From Streptomyces sp. NRRL S-646 (GTDB taxonomy: Bacteria; Actinomycetota; Actinomycetes; Streptomycetales; Streptomycetaceae): 64,000 bases of DNA. How positions within the stretch are numbered: the stretch's first letter is position 1; every line of letters starts with the position of its first letter. The notes under the pieces were generated by a model. It saw only the letters and a program-made list of their open reading frames with translations, ran no database searches and was not told the DNA's origin. Below are positions 7,793 to 14,865 of the stretch, piece after piece. The position numbers and the translations under genes are program-made. The DNA lies in NCBI RefSeq assembly GCF_000720765.1, contig NZ_JODC01000027.1, forward strand, positions 1-64,000, read 5' to 3'.

Positions 7793-8963
7793 CGGGGACC
7801 TCCATCTCGATCGTGGTGCCCTTTCCGGGCGCCGATTCCACGGTCAGCACGCCGCCGACCCCGCTGGCGCGGTCACGCATGGACACCAGGCCCAGGTGGC
7901 GTCCCGCGCGGCGTATCGACTTCGGGTCGAAGCCGCTGCCGTCGTCCGTGACGCGGAGGACGGTCCCACTGTCGTGCCGGGTCAGGGTCACGTCCACGTG
8001 CCGCGCCCCGGAGTGCCGCAGGGCGTTGTGCAGGGCCTCCTGGGCGACGCGCAGGACGGCCTCCTCCTGGGCGGCGGGCAGGGCGCGCACGCCGCGGCTG
8101 TCGAAGGTCACACGCGCGCTGTGGGCGCGGTCGAGGACTTGGATGTGGGTACGCAGGGTGGCGACCAGGCCGTCCTCGTCGAGGGCAGCGGGGCGCAGCT
8201 CCACGACGGCGGCGCGCAGTTCGTCGGCGGCCTCGGCGGCGAGCACGGCCACCTGCTGCAGCTCGCCCTTGGCGCGGGACGGGTCGCGGTCGACGAGGGC
8301 GGCGGCGGCCTGGGCGGTCAGGCGCAGGGAGAAGAGCTTCTGGCTGACCGCGTCGTGCAGCTCGTGGGCGAGGCGCGAGCGCTCCTCGGCGATGGTCAGC
8401 TCGCGGCTGCGCTCGTACAGGCGGGCGTTGGTGAGGGCGATCGCGGCGTGCTGGGCGAGGATGGCGAGCAGGTCCTCGTCCTCTTCGGTGAAGCCGCAGC
8501 TGCCTTCCGTCTTTGGGCACGGGGGGTGTGGGGGGTTTCCCCCCACAGGGCGCAGCTTGTTTGCGAGGAACAGCGCGCCGATGACCTCGTCGCCGTCCCT
8601 GATGGGCAGTCCCAGGAAGTCGGACATGTCGGGGTGGGCGGATGGCCAGCCTTCGAAGCGGGGGTCCTTGCGGACGTCGGCGAGGCGCTCGATCTTCGCT
8701 TCCTGCAGCATCGCGGCGAGGATGCCGTGCTGGCGCGGGAGCGGGCCGATGGCCTTCCACTGCGCGTCGCTCACGCCGTCGACCACGAACTGGGCGAAGC
8801 CGCCGTGATCGTCGGGGACGCCGAGGGCGGCGTACTGCGCGTCGAGCAGCTCGCGGGCCGAGGCGACGATCGTCTTGAGGACGTCGCGCACCTCGAGATG
8901 CCTGCTCATGGCCAGCAGCGCGGAACTCACCGCGGTGAGGCCGGACCGGGGGCCGTGACTCAT
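7785..8963 (-). CDS. GAF-domain sensor histidine kinase (HisKA_3 type)
   Basis: 392 aa, soluble (no membrane helix). An N-terminal GAF domain (about 20-170) leads into the HisKA_3 dimerisation helix with phospho-His in EERSRLAHELHDAVSQKLF at about 190-208 and a HATPase_c domain ending VTDDGSGFDPKSI...GLVSMRDRA. Within the GAF domain a Gly/Pro-rich stretch (RPVGGNPPHPPCPKTEG, about 137-153) interrupts the expected sequence. It is encoded by a GC-rich hairpin repeat (8505-8550) that keeps the frame. Coupled to the downstream NarL-type regulator. The ligand is unknown. Confidence 0.93.
   Translation of the reverse strand: MSHGPRSGLTAVSSALLAMSRHLEVRDVLKTIVASARELLDAQYAALGVPDDHGGFAQFVVDGVSDAQWKAIGPLPRQHGILAAMLQEAKIERLADVRKDPRFEGWPSAHPDMSDFLGLPIRDGDEVIGALFLANKLRPVGGNPPHPPCPKTEGSCGFTEEDEDLLAILAQHAAIALTNARLYERSRELTIAEERSRLAHELHDAVSQKLFSLRLTAQAAAALVDRDPSRAKGELQQVAVLAAEAADELRAAVVELRPAALDEDGLVATLRTHIQVLDRAHSARVTFDSRGVRALPAAQEEAVLRVAQEALHNALRHSGARHVDVTLTRHDSGTVLRVTDDGSGFDPKSIRRAGRHLGLVSMRDRASGVGGVLTVESAPGKGTTIEMEVPGG
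8505..8550 (-). repeat. GC-rich hairpin repeat inside the kinase GAF domain
   Basis: The core TGTGGGGGG-TTT-CCCCCCACA at 8527-8547 is a perfect 9-bp stem with a 3-nt loop, flanked by a further G-run. It is translated as part of the kinase and has base composition unlike the surrounding coding DNA. It resembles intergenic hairpin repeats common in Streptomyces, so an insertion into the gene is inferred. Confidence 0.7.
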
Positions 8964-9188
8964 GCCCTCAAGGTACCGGCGGGGTGTGACAACGCGGATC
9001 GGACCTGTGACGGCGCTGCCTGCGCCGGTGGGCCTAGGCCAGGCGGACTAGGTCCGGGGCCCCGGACGGGCGGCCTAGTCCGAAGGGCCCCGGCTTTTTG
9101 CGGCCCGCGTCCGAGGCGGGGCGGGCGGGGCCGTTCCTACGTTGAGGTCACCGCCGATCGACGGGCGGGCGAGACGAGGGGACGTGTC

Positions 9189-9887
9189 ATGCCGGTAGCG
9201 ATCATCACGGGGGCTTCGAAGGGGCTGGGGCGGGCGCTCGCCGAGGCACTGGCCGCGCGCGGCTGGGATCTGGTGCTCGACGCAAGGACGGAGGGGGTTC
9301 TCAGCGAGGCGGCGGGGGCCGTGTCCGCGTACGGCACGCGCGTGACCGCCGTGCCCGGGGACGTCACGGCCGCCGGTCACCGGGCCGAGCTGGTGGCGGC
9401 CGCAAGGAAGCTGGGCGGCATCGATCTGCTGGTGAACAACGCGAGCGCGCTGGGCGCCGAGCCGCTCGTACGGCTGGAGGAGCTGTCTCTTGAGGGGTTC
9501 GGGCGGGCGCTGGAGGTGAACGTGGTGGCCGCGCTGGGCCTGGTCCAGGAGGCGCTGCCGCTGCTGCGGGCGTCCGAGGCCGGCACGGTGATCGCGGTCA
9601 GCTCGGACGCGGCCGCCGAGGCCTATGAGACGTGGGGCGGGTACGGCGCCTCGAAGGCGGCCCTCGACCATCTCGCGGCGGTGCTCGCCGAGGAGGAGCC
9701 CGCGCTGCGGGTCTGGGCGGTCGACCCCGGGGACATGGCCACGGACCTGTATGCGGCGGCCGTACCGGACGACGGTGATCCGCGGCCGACACCGGCGAGT
9801 GTGGTGCCGGCGTTCCTGCGGCTGCTGGACGAGCGTCCGGTGAGCGGCCGGTATGCGGCTCCGGCGCTGCTGGAGGGGCAGCGATGA
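9189..9887 (+). CDS. SDR-family NAD(P)-dependent oxidoreductase
   Basis: 232 aa from ATG 9189. Rossmann motif TGASKGLG at about 7-14, NNAS at about 87, catalytic Ser in VSSDAA and YGASK (Tyr/Lys) at about 153-157: a classical short-chain dehydrogenase. The substrate cannot be deduced. Its stop overlaps the start of the QueA-like gene (ATGA, 9884-9887), so the two are translationally coupled and may act together, which is unusual for a tRNA-modification gene. Upstream Gly/Arg-rich in-frame sequence belongs to the antisense strand of the kinase and was excluded. Confidence 0.9.
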   Translation: MPVAIITGASKGLGRALAEALAARGWDLVLDARTEGVLSEAAGAVSAYGTRVTAVPGDVTAAGHRAELVAAARKLGGIDLLVNNASALGAEPLVRLEELSLEGFGRALEVNVVAALGLVQEALPLLRASEAGTVIAVSSDAAAEAYETWGGYGASKAALDHLAAVLAEEEPALRVWAVDPGDMATDLYAAAVPDDGDPRPTPASVVPAFLRLLDERPVSGRYAAPALLEGQR

Positions 9888-10927
9888 GGGTGGCGGTGCA
9901 CGTACCGGAGGAACTGTCGGCCCGGATCCCGGTCGAGCAGCGCGGGGCGGGGCTCGACCGGGATGCCGTGCGGCTGCTCCTGTCGCGCGGCTGTGAGGTG
10001 TCGCACCATGCGTTCATGGAGCTGCCGCGGCTGCTGCGGGCCGGGGATCTGCTCGTGGTGAACACCTCGCCCACACTGGCCGCTGCCGTGGACGGGCGGG
10101 TCGGGCACGCGCGCGTGGTGGTGCACTTCTCCACGCGCGGGGACGACGGGCGGTGGGCGGTCGAGCTGAGGGATCCGGACGGGCAAGGCGCCACGCGCGC
10201 GCGTGCGGGAGGACCTGCGGGCTTGGAGGTGCGGCTGCCCGGGGGCGTGCGGCTGGTTCTGGAGGAGCCGCTGAGCGCGCGCGGCGACCGGTTGTGGTGG
10301 GCGCGGGTGTCGGGGCCGGGGGTACTCGGGCTGCTGCGGGAGCACGGGCGGCCCATTCGCTACTCCTATACGGAGCGGGACCAGCCGCTGTCCGTGTACC
10401 AGACGGTGTTCGCGCTGCCGTCCGCCGACGGGACGGGCAGTGCGGAGATGCCGAGTGCGGCGCGGCCCTTCACGGCTCGGCTGGTGGCGGAGCTGGTGAG
10501 CCGGGGTGTGCAGTTCGCACCGATCACTCTGCACACGGGGGTGGCCTCGGCGGAGGCGCACGAGCCGCCGTATCCGGAGCGGTTCTCGGTGCCGGAGGCG
10601 TCGGCCCGGCTGATCAATGCCGTGCAGGCGGGCGACGGGCGGGTGGTCGCGGTCGGGACGACGGCCGTGCGGGCCGTGGAGTCGGCGGCGGGGCCGGACG
10701 GCGTCGTACGCGCGCGTGAAGGGTGGACGGATCTCGTGGTCGCCCCGGAGCGCGGGGTGCGGGTGGTGGACGGGCTGCTGACCGGGCTGCACGAGCCGGA
10801 GGCCTCGCATCTGCTGATGCTGGAGGCGATCGCCGGGCGGGCCGCGATCGACCGCAGCTACGAGGAGGCGCTGCGCGGGCTCTACCTGTGGCACGAGTTC
10901 GGGGACGTCCACCTCATCCTCCCGTAG
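9884..10927 (+). CDS. Divergent QueA-like SAM-dependent ribosyltransferase-isomerase homologue
   Basis: 347 aa, similar in length and overall plan to QueA (S-adenosylmethionine:tRNA ribosyltransferase-isomerase). Recognisable parts include AGDLLVVNTSPT at about 53-64, YQTVFALPSADGT at about 166, APITLHTGV, VVAVGTTAVRAVESA at about 256-270 and the C-terminal GLLTGLHEPEASHLLMLEA and SYEEALRGLYLWHEFGDVHLIL. Signature residues of authentic QueA are replaced: NNTRV is NTSPT, PTAGLHF is PSAARPF, and the GAGTF loop after LHVG is absent. It probably keeps the fold and perhaps SAM binding but may act on another substrate. Coupled to the preceding SDR. Confidence 0.75.
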   Translation: MRVAVHVPEELSARIPVEQRGAGLDRDAVRLLLSRGCEVSHHAFMELPRLLRAGDLLVVNTSPTLAAAVDGRVGHARVVVHFSTRGDDGRWAVELRDPDGQGATRARAGGPAGLEVRLPGGVRLVLEEPLSARGDRLWWARVSGPGVLGLLREHGRPIRYSYTERDQPLSVYQTVFALPSADGTGSAEMPSAARPFTARLVAELVSRGVQFAPITLHTGVASAEAHEPPYPERFSVPEASARLINAVQAGDGRVVAVGTTAVRAVESAAGPDGVVRAREGWTDLVVAPERGVRVVDGLLTGLHEPEASHLLMLEAIAGRAAIDRSYEEALRGLYLWHEFGDVHLILP

Positions 10928-11033
10928 GAGGCTCCTCACGCAGTGCATTGCTCAAGCAACTCATGGTGAGACCGTTGCGGCGACGATGTGAGCCCGCGCA
11001 TAGGGCGCAGATCACGTACGAAGGGCGATAGGA

Positions 11034-11084
11034 GACAGACCCTCCCCTCATGAGCGGGGCGAACGGTCCAGTCTGTCCGTTTTT
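11034..11084 (+). terminator. Two-tier terminator after the QueA-like gene
   Basis: Outer arms GACAGAC (11034-11040) and GTCTGTC (11071-11077) enclose an inner stem CCCCTC/GAG-C-GGGG around 11044-11059. The structure is followed by CGTTTTT. It lies 107 bp after the stop codon, which is far for a simple terminator, but the U-tract is clear. Confidence 0.6.
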
Positions 11085-11162
11085 GCCCTCACCCGATCCA
11101 CTACCGGGGATCGTACGTCACACCTTTGCCACGATATTTTGCGGCCGCTAAGAATGGCTGTC

Positions 11163-11238
11163 GTCGCTCAGCGCCGCGGGTTCCCCCCGCGGCGTTTGTG
11201 CGGGAAGGACCCGTGTCCCCCGCCGGACGTAGAGCGAC
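11163..11238 (+). ncRNA. Candidate three-way-junction structured leader of the transglycosylase mRNA
   Basis: A closing helix GTCGCTC (11163-11169) / GAGCGAC (11232-11238) encloses two hairpins. The first is CGCCGCGGG-TTCCC-CCCGCGGCG (11172-11194). The second, at 11200-11223, pairs GCGGG with CCCGC and GGA with TCC. All three helices fit exactly and the element ends 30 nt before the start codon. It does not match the c-di-AMP (ydaO) consensus that controls several Streptomyces cell-wall hydrolase genes. Regulatory function is inferred from structure and position only. Confidence 0.5.
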
Positions 11239-11268
11239 CTCCGCGCTATTCGAAGAGGTCCGTCTGCC

Positions 11269-12012
11269 ATGCTCAAGAACACCAACATTCGCCGTCTCAG
11301 TCGCTCGCTCACCCGTCACCAGAAGGTCGCGATGGCCGGTGTCGCCACCCTCGGTGCCGCCGCTCTCGCGTTCTCCGCGGTGCCCAGCAACGCCGAGACG
11401 ACCACGAACGAGGCCACCGTCTCGACGGCCAAGGTGGAGTACGGCTCCGACCAGATCAAGGACGTCAAGGCCAGCGTCACCGACCAGCTCGCCGGTGCCA
11501 GCCTGAAGGCCGAGGCCATCAAGGCAAAGGCTGAGGCCAAGGCCAAGAAGAAGGCCGCAGCCGAGGCCGCAGCGAAGAAGGCGGCCGCCGCAGCCGCGGC
11601 CAAGAAGAAGGCCGAGGCCGCGCGCAAGGCGAAGGAGGCCGCGAGCCGGTCCGCCCAGCGCGCCGCGATCAAGCCGGTCGCCAAGACCTACGCGAACAAC
11701 CTCGACGGCTGGATCAGGAACGCGCTCGACATCATGCAGTCGAAGGGCATACCGGGCAGCTACAACGGCCTGTACCGCAACATCATGCGGGAGTCCTCGG
11801 GCAACCCGAACGCCATCAACGACTGGGACATCAACGCCATCAACGGCATCCCGTCGAAGGGCCTGCTGCAGGTGATCCCGCCGACCTTCAGCGCGTACCA
11901 CGTCAACGGCACGTCCTGGAACATCTACGACCCGGTCGCCAACATCACCGCCGCCGCCAACTACGCGGCCGACAAGTACGGCTCGATCGACAACGTCAAC
12001 AGCGCGTACTGA
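11269..12012 (+). CDS. Secreted lytic transglycosylase-like protein with Ala/Lys-rich linker
   Basis: 247 aa. A Sec signal (MLKNTNIRRLSRSLTRHQKVAMAGVATLGAAALAFSAVPSNA, cleavage near 42) leads to a segment that may be coiled-coil. A long Ala/Lys/Glu repeat linker (KAEAKAKKKAAAEAAAKKAA type, about 85-130) follows. The C-terminal SLT-type domain (about 140-247) has the catalytic Glu in NIMRESSGNPNAIN and the KGLLQVIPPTFSAYH block. Predicted to act on peptidoglycan outside the cell. Preceded by a 341-bp gene-free region with a terminator and a structured leader; followed by a strong terminator. Single-gene unit. Confidence 0.92.
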   Translation: MLKNTNIRRLSRSLTRHQKVAMAGVATLGAAALAFSAVPSNAETTTNEATVSTAKVEYGSDQIKDVKASVTDQLAGASLKAEAIKAKAEAKAKKKAAAEAAAKKAAAAAAAKKKAEAARKAKEAASRSAQRAAIKPVAKTYANNLDGWIRNALDIMQSKGIPGSYNGLYRNIMRESSGNPNAINDWDINAINGIPSKGLLQVIPPTFSAYHVNGTSWNIYDPVANITAAANYAADKYGSIDNVNSAY

Positions 12013-12041
12013 GGTCGGCGCGGACCTCTGCACGTGAACGC

Positions 12042-12077
12042 CGAAGGGCGGCACCCCTTGATGGGTGCCGCCCTTCG
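12042..12077. terminator. Terminator between convergent transglycosylase and FHA-ABC genes
   Basis: CGAAGGGCGGCACCC (12042-12056) and GGGTGCCGCCCTTCG (12063-12077) form a perfect 15-bp stem with a CTTGAT loop. It sits between two convergent stop codons. Confidence 0.85.
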
Positions 12078-12119
12078 CGCCGTACGAGAACGCCCTACGA
12101 GAGCGTCGTAGGACTGCGA

Positions 12120-14636
12120 CTACTTGCGCATGACCTCCGGCTCGTGGCGGCGCAGGAAGCGGGCGACGAAGAAGGCGCAGATCACACCGAGCGCGATCAG
12201 GGCGATCATGTCCATGCTCCAGGCGCCCACGGTGTGCTCCCAGAGCGGGTCGTTGGGCTTGCCCTTGCCGGGCGGGCTGATCCTGTTGAAGTCGAGCGTG
12301 GCGCCCGCGGCGGCGACGGCCCAGCGGGACGGCATCAGGTACGAGAACTGGTTGACGCCGATCGCGCCGTTCAGGGCGAAGAGGCAGCCCGTGAAGACGA
12401 CCTGGACGATCGCGAACATGACCAGCAGGGGCATGGTCTTCTCGGATGTCTTCACCAGCGCGGAGATGATCAGGCCGAACATCATCGAGGTGAAGCCCAG
12501 GGCCATGACCGGGATGGTGAGCTCGAGCAGCGGGAGGTTCTTGAGAACCAGGCCCTCCGTCGGGATCGTCCGGCTGGCGAAGCCGATCATGCCGACCATC
12601 AGACCCTGCAGCACCGTGATGAAGCCGAGCACGAAGACCTTGGACATCAGGTACGCGGAGCGGGACAGGCCGGTCGCGCGCTCCCGCTCGTAGATGACCC
12701 GTTCCTTGATCAGCTCACGGACGGAGTTCGCGGCGCCGGCGAAGCAGGCGCCGACCGCGAGGATCAGCAGGACCGTGGTGGCCGTGCCGTTCGGGACCGG
12801 CTGCTGGGTCGTCGGGTTGATCTCCGTGTTGACCAGCAGGTCCTTGCCCGAGTCGATGAGCAGGCTCACCGAGCCGAGGACGAGCGGCAGGATCACCGTC
12901 AGGGCGAGGAAGCCCTTGTCGGAGGCTATGACGGAGACATAGCGGCGCACCAGGGTGCCGAACTGGCTCATCCAGCCCTGTGGCTTCGGCGGCTTCATCG
13001 CCTGCATCGGAGGCATCTGTACGGACTGTGGTGCAACGGCGTCGATGTCCGCGGCGTACATCTGGTAGTGCTGCGAGCCCTTCCAGCGCCCCGCCCAGTC
13101 GTAGTCGCGGTAGTTCTCGAAGGCGGAGAAGACGTCGGCCCAGGTGTCGTAGCCGAAGAAGTTCAGCGCCTCCTCCGGCGGGCCGAAGTAGGCGACCGCG
13201 CCGCCCGGGGCCATCACCAGGAGCTTGTCGCACAGCGCCAGCTCGGCCACGGAGTGGGTGACGACGAGGACCGTACGGCCGTCGTCGGCAAGGCCGCGCA
13301 GCAGCTGCATGACGTCGCGGTCCATGCCCGGGTCGAGGCCCGAGGTCGGCTCGTCCAGGAAGATCAGCGACGGCTTGGTGAGCAGCTCCAGGGCCACCGA
13401 GACGCGCTTGCGCTGGCCGCCGGAGAGGGAGGTGACCTTCTTCTCCTTGTGGATGTCGAGCTTCAGCTCGCGCAGCACCTCGTCTATGCGGGCCTCGCGC
13501 TCGGCGCCGGTGGTGTCGGCGGGGAAGCGCAGCTTGGCCGCGTACTTGAGGGCCTTCTTGACGGTCAGTTCCTTGTGCAGGATGTCGTCCTGCGGGACCA
13601 GACCGATGCGCTGGCGCAGCTCGGCGAACTGCTTGTACAGGTTGCGGTTGTCGTAGAGGACGTCGCCCTGGTTGGCGGGGCGGTAGCCGGTGAGCGCCTT
13701 GAGCAGGGTCGACTTGCCGGAGCCGGACGGGCCGATGACCGCGATCAGGGACTTCTCCGGGACGCCGAAGGAGACGTCCTTGAGGATCTGCTTGCCGCCA
13801 TCGACCGTGACGGTCAGATGGCGGGCCGAGAAGGACACCTCACCGGTGTCGACGAACTCCTCGAGGTGGTCGCCGACGATCCGGAACGTGGAGTGGCCGA
13901 CGCCGACGATGTCGGTCGGGCCGAGCAGCGCCGAGCCGCCCTTGGGGATCGGCTGGCCGTTGACGTAGGTGCCGTTGTGCGAGCCGAGGTCGCGGATCTC
14001 CATGCGGCCGTCGGGCGTCGAGTGGAACTCGGCGTGGTTCCGGGAGACCTGCAGGTCGGAGACGACCAGCTCGTTCTCCAGGGCACGGCCGATGCGCATC
14101 ACGCGGCCGATGGAGAACTGGTGGAACGTGGTGGGGCTGCGGTCGCCGTAGACCGGCGGCGCCCCCGCGCCACCACCGGGGCCCTGCTGCTGCGGGATCG
14201 GCGCGGCGGCCTGCTGCGGCTGCTGCCAGCCGGGCTGCGGGGCCTGCTGCTGCGGCGGTGTCTGCTGGGCCCAGCCGGGGCCGGCGCCCTGAGCGGCGTA
14301 CGGCTGCTGCTGGGGCTGGGCGACGGCGGCCGCCGCGCCGGTGACGTTGACCAGCGGGCCGTCGGTCGCGTTGCCCAGGTGCACCGCCGAGCCGGGCCCG
14401 ATCTCCATGTGATGGATCCGCTGCCCCTGCACGAACGTGCCGTTGGTGGAGCCCTGGTCCTCGATGACCCAACTGCGGCCGCCCCAGCTGATCGTGGCGT
14501 GACGCCAGGACACTCTGGCGTCGTCGAGCACGATGTCCCCCTGCGGATCGCGTCCGAGGGTGTACGGCCTGGACGGGTCGAGCGTCCAGGTACGTCCATT
14601 CAATTCCAGTACGAGTTCCGGCACTCCATGCCCCAC
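12120..14636 (-). CDS. FHA-domain ABC transporter (ATPase-permease fusion, Rv1747-like)
   Basis: 838 aa. FHA domain 1 at about 20-95 (TLGRD, SWRHA, GSTNGTFV) and a Gln/Pro-rich linker at about 105-165. FHA domain 2 at about 175-255 (RIGRALENELVV, SRNHAEF, GSHNGTYVNG). ABC ATPase at about 265-500 with Walker A GPSGSGKST, signature LSGGQRKR and Walker B LIFLDEPTSGLDPGMD. ABC-2 type permease at about 590-838 with six hydrophobic segments. This is the architecture of Mycobacterium Rv1747, where phosphothreonine-binding FHA domains couple Ser/Thr kinase signalling to export. Cargo is unknown. Divergent from the streptophobe gene, 229 bp apart. Confidence 0.94.
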   Translation of the reverse strand: MGHGVPELVLELNGRTWTLDPSRPYTLGRDPQGDIVLDDARVSWRHATISWGGRSWVIEDQGSTNGTFVQGQRIHHMEIGPGSAVHLGNATDGPLVNVTGAAAAVAQPQQQPYAAQGAGPGWAQQTPPQQQAPQPGWQQPQQAAAPIPQQQGPGGGAGAPPVYGDRSPTTFHQFSIGRVMRIGRALENELVVSDLQVSRNHAEFHSTPDGRMEIRDLGSHNGTYVNGQPIPKGGSALLGPTDIVGVGHSTFRIVGDHLEEFVDTGEVSFSARHLTVTVDGGKQILKDVSFGVPEKSLIAVIGPSGSGKSTLLKALTGYRPANQGDVLYDNRNLYKQFAELRQRIGLVPQDDILHKELTVKKALKYAAKLRFPADTTGAEREARIDEVLRELKLDIHKEKKVTSLSGGQRKRVSVALELLTKPSLIFLDEPTSGLDPGMDRDVMQLLRGLADDGRTVLVVTHSVAELALCDKLLVMAPGGAVAYFGPPEEALNFFGYDTWADVFSAFENYRDYDWAGRWKGSQHYQMYAADIDAVAPQSVQMPPMQAMKPPKPQGWMSQFGTLVRRYVSVIASDKGFLALTVILPLVLGSVSLLIDSGKDLLVNTEINPTTQQPVPNGTATTVLLILAVGACFAGAANSVRELIKERVIYERERATGLSRSAYLMSKVFVLGFITVLQGLMVGMIGFASRTIPTEGLVLKNLPLLELTIPVMALGFTSMMFGLIISALVKTSEKTMPLLVMFAIVQVVFTGCLFALNGAIGVNQFSYLMPSRWAVAAAGATLDFNRISPPGKGKPNDPLWEHTVGAWSMDMIALIALGVICAFFVARFLRRHEPEVMRK

Positions 14637-14865
14637 TGAGTAGTCCCCCGAGTTACCCCCAACACAGGGAGTCTAGGGATGTCGAACATCGTCGGGAACT
14701 ATTTCAGGCTCGCCCCCCTGACCGAAAGTCGGGCCTTGTGCACCACCACGCGCATACGCATCGGCTGGTTCCGTTGACGGGGTTGAAACCGCCCCGGAGA
14801 GTGGTAATCCACGCGAGGGGGACTTGCGCGGCCACCGTGCCGCAATGCGGATCGGGGGGTCTGCC

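Noticed and set aside
7518..9887. A 789-codon open frame on the plus strand spanning the kinase and SDR genes
   Set aside because: Only the last 232 codons are real (SDR). The rest is antisense to the kinase and regulator, open because of high GC.
10928..11268. Possible c-di-AMP (ydaO) riboswitch before the transglycosylase
   Set aside because: The conserved ydaO blocks could not be found; the three-way junction seen is a different shape.
12144..14639. An 831-codon plus-strand frame opposite the FHA-ABC gene
   Set aside because: Composition (Arg, Gly, Asp, His, Gln) is typical of antisense translation of high-GC genes; the minus-strand protein has all expected domains.
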